Source: an uncultured Adlercreutzia sp. (lineage in GTDB: Bacteria > Actinomycetota > Coriobacteriia > Coriobacteriales > Eggerthellaceae). Taken from it: a stretch of DNA of 48,449 bases. The stretch's first letter is position 1, and each line of letters starts with the position of its first letter. This document shows positions 42,294-48,449 of the stretch, piece after piece. Below the pieces are notes generated by a model. That model was not told where the DNA came from. It searched no databases and saw only the letters and a program-made list of their open reading frames with translations. Where the stretch lies: NCBI GenBank assembly GCA_910585575.1, contig CAJUFS010000014.1:1-48449 (forward strand), in the 5' to 3' direction. A program made the position numbers and the translations under genes.

Positions 42294-43457
42294 ATGGGTA
42301 GATCAGGCGGAGGCGGAAGCTTCGGCGGAGGTGGCGGAGGGTTTTCCGGCGGCTTCGGCGGGGGCGGTGGGTTTTCTCGCGGCCCCAGCTCAGGCGGTCG
42401 CTCAGGGGGCCCCAGTTTCGGGGGAGGCCGCTCAAGCGGACCGAGCTTCGGTGGCTACCCTGGTGGTTACTACGGCGGCGGCTTCGGCGGCAGCAGCTTC
42501 TGGGGCGGCTTTCTCGGAGGCCTGATGGGCTCCAGCCGGTCGGGCGGATCGGGCAGCGGGGGCGGTATCCCTCCCCAAATGCCCCAAGGTCCGCAGCAGC
42601 CAGGGCCCGGAAACAACGGTCAGCCTGGCTCTCCGCAGGGCACATCGCCGAACAGCGGTTGCGGAACGATCTTCATCATCGTTGCCGCCTTTATCCTCGT
42701 CGTGTTTCTCGGCATGGCTCTTTTCGGGGGTGGCTGTACGACGAATTCGGTGGCGGCTTCGACGGTGGAGCGCACGGCGTTGGCGCCAGGTTCCGCCCAG
42801 GAAACGGGCTACTATACCGATGAAGACGGCGATTGGATTCACAACACGGCCGTTCTGCAGAAAGGCATGCGCCATTTCTACGAGGAAACGGGCGTGTGGC
42901 CTTACGTGTACATTCTTCCCAACGGCAGTGTGACGTCCACGGCGGAACTTACCGATATGGCCCAGCAGCTTTACAGCCAGCTGTTCAGCGATGATGCCCA
43001 TTTCCTGCTTGTCTTCTGCGACAACAATCAGGGCGGATTTAACGCGGGCTACTGGGCGGGCAGTCGGGCGCGCACGGTTATGGACGACGAGGCAGCCGAG
43101 GTGCTGGCCGATTATCTCTGGGTGCATTACCAGGATGCTGCTTCTGAAGAGGAGGTTTTCTCCAACGCCTTTGCCGACACGGCTGACCGTATCATGACGG
43201 TTACGCCTTCGCCATGGCCGGTGGTTGCGGTGGCGGTTGCTGTCATAATCATCGCCATCGTGGTGTTTGTGCTGGTGCGCCGTCGGCAGCAGGCCAAGCA
43301 GCGCGAGGCCGAGCGCATGGAGCAAATCCTGAACACGCCGTTGGAAACCTTTGAGGATTCAAGCTTGGAAGACCTCGAGAAGAAGTACGCCGAAGCGTCA
43401 TCGGCTCCGCCGGTAACCTCGTCGAAGCCCATCTCCGACGACCCCATTCAGCGCTAG
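42294..43457 (+). CDS. Membrane protein with a Gly/Ser-rich N-terminus and a TPM-like extracytoplasmic domain
   Basis: The ATG at 42294 lies one base after the usp stop and gives 387 aa. Residues 1-105 are strongly Gly- and Ser-rich, and 105-122 are Gln/Pro-rich. A membrane helix (about 124-147) is followed by an outside domain (about 150-300; MRHFYEETGVWPYVYILPNG, HFLLVFCDNNQGGF). That domain resembles the TPM fold of membrane-associated proteins, though I cannot confirm it by search. A second helix (about 305-328) and a charged cytoplasmic coiled-coil tail end the protein. Gly-rich termini with TPM domains are known in other bacteria, usually at the C-terminus; here the tract is N-terminal. 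The function is unknown. usp upstream and pspA downstream suggest envelope stress. Confidence 0.75.
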   Translation: MGRSGGGGSFGGGGGGFSGGFGGGGGFSRGPSSGGRSGGPSFGGGRSSGPSFGGYPGGYYGGGFGGSSFWGGFLGGLMGSSRSGGSGSGGGIPPQMPQGPQQPGPGNNGQPGSPQGTSPNSGCGTIFIIVAAFILVVFLGMALFGGGCTTNSVAASTVERTALAPGSAQETGYYTDEDGDWIHNTAVLQKGMRHFYEETGVWPYVYILPNGSVTSTAELTDMAQQLYSQLFSDDAHFLLVFCDNNQGGFNAGYWAGSRARTVMDDEAAEVLADYLWVHYQDAASEEEVFSNAFADTADRIMTVTPSPWPVVAVAVAVIIIAIVVFVLVRRRQQAKQREAERMEQILNTPLETFEDSSLEDLEKKYAEASSAPPVTSSKPISDDPIQR

Positions 43458-43591
43458 GCACTTGGCTCTTTCGCAGTAAGGCAGCGCGGAGCGCAAGCCG
43501 CCCCAGCTGGAATCACCTTCGCTTTGTGTGAAGTTTGCCCCGGCCCTTCGGGCCACGACCAAGGCCGATAAGGCCAGAGAGGAGCACCCCC

Positions 43592-44275
43592 ATGGGTATT
43601 CTCGATCGTTTCGCCTCCATCGTAAAGGCGAACATCAACGAGCTGTTGGACAAGGCCGAAGACCCCGAGAAAATGGTCGATCAGTACCTGCGCGAAATGA
43701 CGGAGTCTCTCGCCGAGGTGCGCGAGGCCACCGCGGGCGTCATGGCCGAGGAAAAGCGCACGAAGAAGCTGGTCGATGACAACATGGCCGAAATGGCCAA
43801 GTACGAGGATCTGGCAAAGAAGGCTCTGGCTGCTGGCAACGAGGGCGACGCCCGTACGTTCCTGGCGAAGAAGCAGGAACTGGCCGGCCGCACCGAGGGC
43901 CTGACCATCGCCTACGAGGGCGCCAAGGCCAACGCCGATAAAATGCGCATGATGCACGACAAGCTGGTCAAGGACATCGAAGAGCTGAACGCCCGCAAGG
44001 CCACCATCAAGGCCAAGGCCGCGGTGGCGAAGACGCAGTCCAAGGTGAACGAGATGACCTCCGCGGGCGACCGCGCCGAGGGCGCGCGCAGCGCCTTCGA
44101 TCGCATGGAGGCCAAGGCCGACGACATGCTTGAGCGCGCCAATGCCGTGGCCGAGCTGTCCGAGAAGCCGAAGGATCCCACCGAGGAACTGGAGAAGAAG
44201 TACGAGCAGGCCGGAGTTACCGCCGCGGTCGATGACGACCTGGCTCGTCTGAAGAAAGAGATGGGTCTCGACTAG
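43592..44275 (+). CDS. pspA: PspA/IM30 (ESCRT-III-like) membrane-stress protein
   Basis: The ATG at 43592 follows GAGAGGAG and gives 227 aa. The N-terminal amphipathic helix and core match the family (MGILDRFASIVKANINELLD, AEDPEKMVDQYLREM), and nearly all the rest is long coiled-coil alpha helix. PspA assembles on the inner face of damaged membranes and stabilises them. The phage-shock partners PspB and PspC are absent here. The gene follows usp and the Gly-rich membrane protein after 134 bp and is closed by a strong terminator. Confidence 0.93.
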   Translation: MGILDRFASIVKANINELLDKAEDPEKMVDQYLREMTESLAEVREATAGVMAEEKRTKKLVDDNMAEMAKYEDLAKKALAAGNEGDARTFLAKKQELAGRTEGLTIAYEGAKANADKMRMMHDKLVKDIEELNARKATIKAKAAVAKTQSKVNEMTSAGDRAEGARSAFDRMEAKADDMLERANAVAELSEKPKDPTEELEKKYEQAGVTAAVDDDLARLKKEMGLD

Positions 44276-44300
44276 TTCGCGCTAGTCGTTTCCATAGTCG

Positions 44301-44339
44301 CAGGGTCCGCTTTCGGGAGGGAAGGCGGACCCTGTTTTT
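44301..44339 (+). terminator. Rho-independent terminator of pspA
   Basis: A perfect 10-bp stem CAGGGTCCGC/GCGGACCCTG with a 14-nt loop is followed by TTTTT. Confidence 0.93.
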
Positions 44340-44414
44340 GTTGGAGGGGCTGCATTTGGAGAGCGGCAGCAAGCTCTGGGGTCTTTGCAGGATGGTATCT
44401 GAGCCCTGCCTCGG

Positions 44415-45296
44415 TTACTCGCTCAGGTAATCCCAGAATGCCTGGGCTAGGGGAGAGAGGACTTCTCCCTTGCGTTTGACCAGGTAAGTGCCGAATACGC
44501 TGTCGTCGGTGATGAGGGGGATCAGGGGATACTGGGGGTCAATGGGCCGTGTGTCGCTCGGGGGCAACCCGAACATCAGAGCTTCGTGCTGGTGGGCGGC
44601 GCGCAGCAGCACGTCGAGGTTCGAGGCGGTCATGACGATGTTGGGTGCGAGACCGTGGTGCGCACAGAGATCGACGAAGTAGCGATGCAGATGGTCGCGC
44701 TTTCCGAAGGTGACGAAAGGCTCGGAGGAGACGTCCTCCAGGGTGAGCTCCGCTTGCGAGGCAAGGGCGCTGTGGGCAGGCACGTGCACGTAGGCGCCGG
44801 TTCGCACCAGAAGCTGATAGTCGAAATCGCCGAGGTACTGGGGCGCTGAGCCCACGAGACCCACCTGGGATTCGCCGGTTTCTACCATGCTGAGCGCTAC
44901 GTCGGTAGGAGCGTTTTCCACGGAAATGAGCACGGGGGCAAACTGGTCGCTAAAGCGATCGATAAAATTGTCGGGCAGAGTGAGGGCCGCACCGGGCACA
45001 AGTGCGATGGAGAGTGAGCGCGGAAGATTCTGGGAATCGCGCGGTCCGGTATAGCGTTGTTCAAGTTCGCGAAACGATGCAACCACGGGGCGCGCATCGC
45101 TGAGAAGCGCTTCTCCCGCAGCGGTAAGGCGCAAGCTTCCGTCCCGTGTTTCGAAAAGAGGATCGCCCAACTCCTGCTCTAGGTTGTGTACGGCTTTGCT
45201 CAGTGCCTGCCGGGTGATGAAGAGCTCGCTGGCAGCCTTGGTGAAGCTGCCGCACTGTGCCACGGCGAGGCAATACTCAAGCTGACGTATGTCCAC
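44415..45296 (-). CDS. LysR-family transcriptional regulator
   Basis: The GTG at 45296 follows GGGAGGG and gives 293 aa, the normal LysR length; the frame is open 47 codons upstream but without a ribosome binding site. The winged-helix region (1-60; DIRQLEYCLAVAQCGSFTKA, ELFITRQALSKAVHNLEQEL) precedes a periplasmic-binding-protein-like effector domain (about 90-290). It diverges from a Tat-lipoprotein flavoprotein gene, the usual arrangement of a LysR protein and its target. Such pairs are frequent in Eggerthellaceae. The inducer is probably the substrate of the flavoprotein (inference). A palindrome lies 29 bp upstream of the start. Confidence 0.92.
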   Translation of the reverse strand: MDIRQLEYCLAVAQCGSFTKAASELFITRQALSKAVHNLEQELGDPLFETRDGSLRLTAAGEALLSDARPVVASFRELEQRYTGPRDSQNLPRSLSIALVPGAALTLPDNFIDRFSDQFAPVLISVENAPTDVALSMVETGESQVGLVGSAPQYLGDFDYQLLVRTGAYVHVPAHSALASQAELTLEDVSSEPFVTFGKRDHLHRYFVDLCAHHGLAPNIVMTASNLDVLLRAAHQHEALMFGLPPSDTRPIDPQYPLIPLITDDSVFGTYLVKRKGEVLSPLAQAFWDYLSE

Positions 45297-45324
45297 GATT
45301 CCCTCCCAATCGTCGTGACCACGT

Positions 45325-45338
45325 CGCATAATTATGCG
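45325..45338. promoter_or_regulatory. 14-bp perfect palindrome in the LysR/flavoprotein divergent region
   Basis: CGCATAATTATGCG is a perfect palindrome and AT-rich at its centre. It contains a T-N11-A-type symmetry typical of LysR operators and lies 29 bp from the LysR start, in a region that otherwise shows TTATTATTTTTATC. It is the best candidate for the LysR binding site. Confidence 0.5.
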
Positions 45339-45573
45339 CATGTTACTTATTATTTTTATCGTTTGACGTGGGGTTTGGCAAGCAAAAAACAGTTGCGAGA
45401 CAGCAATCATAAACTGCTGCGTTAATGCCTGCCGCACCCTTATGATACAGCCTACCTGCTTGGAGCAGGATTCATCAAGGGCCTTGGCCGCATCTTGCGT
45501 TGATCTCGCACGCGGCGGACGTTTCGGAAACGTCCTTCTTCAAGGCCGAAGTACTCTGTGGAGGGAGTAAAAT

Positions 45574-47325
45574 ATGAGCAAAAGTCAGGGTTTTTCGCGT
45601 CGTGACTTCCTGAAGATCGGTGCGGTGGGCGCTGCCGGCGCCGCTGCGGCTGGTCTGGCCGGTTGCGCGCCGTCCGGCAACGAGTCCAGCTCGGGAGCCG
45701 TTGCCGGCGAGGCTACCGCCGAGGGCGGTGCCGTCAGCACCAACGATGTGGTCATCAAGCTGGGCGACCAGATGCCCAAGTGGTCGTTCATGGTGCCGCC
45801 CGAGCCCATCGCCGACGACCAGATCACCGAGACGGTTGAGAACGACATCATCATCGTGGGCGCCGGCATGTCCGGCCTGACCACGGCTGTGGCCGCCGCC
45901 GAAAAGGGCGGCAAGGTGACGCTGTTCTCGGCGTCGAGCGCCCCCATCAGCCGCGGCGGTTCCAACTACGCCCGCAACTCGAAGGTGATGGAAGAGCTGA
46001 AGGTGAAGCCCTTCGCCCCCTCGCCGTTCTATTACCATGAGATGCGCGCGGCTTCGTTCGCCATTGACCAGCGCAAATGGATGCGCGGCTACAACGAGTC
46101 CGAAGAGGCCATGAACTGGATGATCGATATCGCCAACGAGGCCGGCCTGCAGGTTATCCTCGAGCGCGACAACAACTTCGATCTTGGGCCCCACTATGCC
46201 CATGCGTTCTCGACCGAGGGCGATTCTTCCATGGTGTCCACGGGCCAGCAGGGTGCTGTGGAAGCCCTGGAGAAGAAGGCGCTGGAATACGGCGTGCAGA
46301 TCGTTTACGACATGAAGGCCGAGCAGCTTATTCGCGAGGACGACAACAAGGGTCGCGTGACCGGCGTTATCGCCTCGAAGATGGACGGCTCCGGCTACAC
46401 CAAGTTCACGGGCAAGTACATCGTGCTGGCTACGGGCGACTACTCCATGGACAAGGAGATGCTGGCCTGCTACTGCCCCGAGGTGCTGAGCATTGTCGGC
46501 TACGACCAGGCCGAAGTCGATTACAACACCAGCTTCAACATGGGCGGCATCTACGGCGGCGACGGCCAGAAGATGGGCTTGTGGATCGGCGCTGCGTGGC
46601 AGAAGGCCGCGGCGGCCCCCATGTACCAGGGTGGCTGGGGCGGCGGCCACGAGCCGCTGGGCTTCCACTGGGGCCTGAACGTGAACAAGAACGCCGAGCG
46701 CTACCAGCGCGAGGATGTGTCCGCGCCCTACACAGCCCATCACCTGATGTCGCAGCCCGACATGATGGCCTACGGCATTTGGACGAAGAACTATCCCCAG
46801 GCTATCATCGACCGCGGCCAGGAGTGGTACCTGTTCGGCTCCGACTACACGCTGCCGGCCAAGACCGCCGAGGAAATGATCGCCATTTGGGACGCCGGTG
46901 CGGAAGACGGCTCCTACTACAAGGCCGACACGCTGGAAGAGCTGGCTGCCCAGCTGGATCTGGACGTGAACAAGCTGAAGGAGACCGTCGCCCACTACAA
47001 CGAGCTGGTGAAGGCCGGTGAGGACACCGACTTCTACAAGGATCCCACCTACCTGATCGAGATCGAGGAGACGGGCCCCTACTACGCTGCCATGAACACC
47101 TGCACGTTCATGACCATCATGGGCGGCCTGCGCACCAGCGCCGACATGGAGGTGTGCGACGAGAACGACACGCCCATCCCCGGCCTGTTCAACGTGGGCT
47201 GCATGGTGGGCGACATGTACGCCAATGAGTACAACTTCGCCATCCCCGGCAACAGCTACGGCATCAACTGCCTGACCTTCGGGTACACCCTGGGTCATCA
47301 GTTGGCCGAGGGCAAGTTCGAGTAA
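45574..47325 (+). CDS. Tat-exported lipoprotein FAD-dependent reductase, fumarate reductase-like
   Basis: The ATG at 45574 follows GGAGGG and gives 583 aa. The signal combines a consensus twin-arginine motif (SRRDFLK, residues 8-14) with a lipobox LAGC, so the mature protein is probably lipidated at C31 and held on the outer face of the membrane. The FAD Rossmann motif DIIIVGAGMSGLTTAVAAAE lies at about 91-110. The C-terminal part contains GGLRTSADMEV, GLFNVGCMVGDMYANEY and GNSYGINCLTFGYTLGHQLA. There is no haem domain. It differs clearly from the other flavoprotein in the window. The electron acceptor is unknown. The divergent LysR gene is the likely regulator. Confidence 0.92.
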   Translation: MSKSQGFSRRDFLKIGAVGAAGAAAAGLAGCAPSGNESSSGAVAGEATAEGGAVSTNDVVIKLGDQMPKWSFMVPPEPIADDQITETVENDIIIVGAGMSGLTTAVAAAEKGGKVTLFSASSAPISRGGSNYARNSKVMEELKVKPFAPSPFYYHEMRAASFAIDQRKWMRGYNESEEAMNWMIDIANEAGLQVILERDNNFDLGPHYAHAFSTEGDSSMVSTGQQGAVEALEKKALEYGVQIVYDMKAEQLIREDDNKGRVTGVIASKMDGSGYTKFTGKYIVLATGDYSMDKEMLACYCPEVLSIVGYDQAEVDYNTSFNMGGIYGGDGQKMGLWIGAAWQKAAAAPMYQGGWGGGHEPLGFHWGLNVNKNAERYQREDVSAPYTAHHLMSQPDMMAYGIWTKNYPQAIIDRGQEWYLFGSDYTLPAKTAEEMIAIWDAGAEDGSYYKADTLEELAAQLDLDVNKLKETVAHYNELVKAGEDTDFYKDPTYLIEIEETGPYYAAMNTCTFMTIMGGLRTSADMEVCDENDTPIPGLFNVGCMVGDMYANEYNFAIPGNSYGINCLTFGYTLGHQLAEGKFE

Positions 47326-47336
47326 ACAACGCAAGC

Positions 47337-47440
47337 AGGGGCCGGGCGACTGCGCTCGGCCCCTTAGCGGCTGCAGCAGAGCGCGGCCTGCTTGATCCGG
47401 TGACCCTCCCCATCGGTCAAGCAGGCCGCGCTTTTCGTTT
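47337..47440 (+). terminator. Tandem hairpins ending the flavoprotein transcript
   Basis: A first stem GGGGCCG/CGGCCCC (47338-47363) is followed by a perfect 16-bp stem AGCGCGGCCTGCTTGA with its complement at 47417-47432. The interior extends the pairing, and CTTTTCGTTTT ends it. It is a strong terminator. Confidence 0.9.
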
Positions 47441-47578
47441 TGTGGGAGGGGGCGGCTCTTGGGTTGTTGGTGAGGGGACTCACGCCATCTGCGCTACATC
47501 AATTAAAGAGGCGCCTGACGCTGTGCAATGGCAGCCGGTGCCCCGTCATGTCCGGGCGGCTTCGTGAAAGGAGTTGCC

Positions 47579-47665
47579 ATGGACACACAGACCGTCATTG
47601 CGCTTTGCGACGTGTTCCTTGTGCTTATCGGAATCATCGGCCTCGTGTTGGTGAGGAGGGAGTGA
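47579..47665 (+). CDS. 28-aa putative holin-like (type I) toxin
   Basis: The ATG at 47579 follows a strong AAAGGAG site. The 28-aa peptide is one hydrophobic helix with a short N-terminal cap and a basic end: MDTQTVIALC, then DVFLVLIGIIGLVLVRRE. This is the pattern of small membrane toxins of the TxpA/holin-like group controlled by antisense RNA. A minus-strand promoter and terminator face the end of the mRNA (47681-47777), the layout of TxpA/RatA systems. The toxic role is inference; the peptide could also be a small membrane regulator. Confidence 0.7.
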   Translation: MDTQTVIALCDVFLVLIGIIGLVLVRRE

Positions 47666-47680
47666 CGGACGGAGTTGGAG

Positions 47681-47777
47681 AAAGAAGAAGCCGGGCAACC
47701 GTCCAAAGTCTACCCGGCTTAAACACTTAACCAATGCCGCCCGGTTGTGCGGGGCACCATCGATTGCCTGCATTATA
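47681..47777 (-). ncRNA. Candidate antisense RNA antitoxin
   Basis: A perfect -10 box TATAAT on the minus strand (plus 47772-47777) with a weak -35 (TACACA, 17 bp away) would start an RNA near 47765. It would run leftward to a hairpin AAGCCGGG/CCCGGCTT (plus 47688-47695, 47713-47720) followed by CTTCTTTCT on that strand. The RNA of about 85 nt would be antisense to the 3' part of the toxin transcript. Confidence 0.6.
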
Positions 47778-47863
47778 GCATCGACTTCTTCGCATGTGTA
47801 GACAGCGCGCCCTCAGTGTTGCTGATCCTTCGTATAGGATCCTTGTCTGACAGTTGCTGCCCG

Positions 47864-48449
47864 CTATGCCCCGGTGAAGAAGTCGTCGGCGCGTTGGGGG
47901 TCGAAGGTGGGGGTGTCGGTGCGGAATTTCTCGAACTGGGGGAGTAGGAGGTACTCCGGGACGAGGTTGGCGTATTCGGCCATGTAAAGGTCCTGCATGC
48001 GGGAGGCAAAGCCTTCCAGCAGGGCTGGGTCTTCCGCGTACACATCGAGACCCTTGTAATAGTCGGCCTTGTATTCGTCGAGCACGATGAACGGGTCGAT
48101 GTCGTTTGCCAGGCATTCTTTGAACATGACCATGCGGCCGATGCGACCGTTGCCGTCCTGGAAGGGGTGGATGCATTCGAAGAAGTAGTGGAAGCCCACG
48201 ATTTCGCGCAGGGTATGCTGCGACGCGTTTCCGTAGGAACCGAGCAGCCGCTCGACCTCGTCGGCTACCTGCGAGGGGGGCGTTGTGGTGATGCCGCCAA
48301 CCCCGTTCGGCACGGTTTTCCACATGCCCGATGCCTGGCCTTCGACCCCCGCTTTCAGCACGCCGTGGTAGCTGAGCAGCAGCTCGGGCGTGAGGGGGTC
48401 GCGGGCCGTGTCGAGCATGAAGTCGAACAGCTTGAAGTGGTTCACGGCC
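47864..48449 (-). CDS. Fic-domain protein, 5' part outside the window
   Basis: The frame is open to the end of the window, so the start lies beyond it; a GTG at 48445 is probably internal. The visible 194 aa contain the Fic core HPFQDGNGRIGR, with the catalytic histidine and the nucleotide-binding GNGR loop intact. An upstream helical segment (PLTPELLLSYHGVLKAG) and a C-terminal helical end are also visible. Fic enzymes attach AMP or related groups to target proteins, acting as toxins or chaperone regulators. The inhibitory helix, if present, is not visible here. No partner antitoxin gene is seen downstream. Confidence 0.9.
   Translation of the reverse strand, partial: AVNHFKLFDFMLDTARDPLTPELLLSYHGVLKAGVEGQASGMWKTVPNGVGGITTTPPSQVADEVERLLGSYGNASQHTLREIVGFHYFFECIHPFQDGNGRIGRMVMFKECLANDIDPFIVLDEYKADYYKGLDVYAEDPALLEGFASRMQDLYMAEYANLVPEYLLLPQFEKFRTDTPTFDPQRADDFFTGA

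Noticed and set aside
45475..47334. Open minus-strand frame of 619 codons
   Set aside because: It is antisense to the Tat flavoprotein, which has clear domain motifs.
1549..48449. tRNA or rRNA genes
   Set aside because: Spacers were read for T-loop and acceptor-stem patterns, and none was found.

Overview
The window is G+C-rich, densely coded DNA that looks like a member of the Eggerthellaceae (Coriobacteriia, Actinomycetota), a strictly anaerobic gut lineage. This is an inference. It rests on an anaerobic class III ribonucleotide reductase, two Tat-exported fumarate-reductase-like flavoproteins each next to a transcription factor, a LuxR-type regulator whose N-terminus is a 12-helix transporter-like domain, and the actinobacterial fhaA-fhaB-pstP-rodA-pbpA-pknB cell-wall/kinase cluster. 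No sequence search was run.

Layout. 1-6.6 kb (+): the end of an MFS efflux protein fused to CBS domains, an EpsC-type serine acetyltransferase, the LuxR regulator, a small lipoprotein and a Tat flavoprotein. 6.7-12.8 kb (-): two overlapping YhgE/Pip-type membrane proteins and an MBL-fold hydrolase. 12.9-16.3 kb: an acidic unknown protein, a homocysteine-methyltransferase-like protein without the zinc cysteines, and long spacers holding palindromic repeats and a probable small RNA. 16.3-23 kb: nrdD with promoter and paired NrdR boxes, a Na/Pi cotransporter behind an 11-bp-phased Pho-box-like array, a PhoB/PhoR-like two-component system, and nrdG. 23.2-30.3 kb (-): a 2257-aa surface protein with a transcobalamin-like (DUF4430) domain, directly behind a cobalamin riboswitch. 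30.5-30.7 kb (+): a structured RNA with its own promoter and an 18-bp closing helix. 30.7-39.4 kb (-): MscS channel, PASTA kinase PknB, a single-polypeptide RodA-PBP fusion, PP2C phosphatase, FhaB and FhaA. 39.9-44.3 kb (+): UbiB-like kinase, universal stress protein, a Gly-rich membrane protein and PspA. 44.4-47.4 kb: a LysR regulator divergent from a Tat-lipoprotein flavoprotein. 47.5-48.4 kb: a 28-aa holin-like toxin with an apparent antisense RNA, and a truncated Fic protein.

How the parts work together. NrdD and NrdG form the anaerobic dNTP-synthesis pair, probably repressed by NrdR. The Pho-box-like array, the Na/Pi transporter and the two-component system suggest one phosphate-responsive module. 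The kinase/phosphatase/FHA genes probably tune the SEDS-PBP peptidoglycan machine encoded in the same operon. The riboswitch and the DUF4430 domain together suggest that the giant surface protein captures corrinoids at the cell surface. The two flavoproteins are probably respiratory reductases for unidentified organic acceptors.
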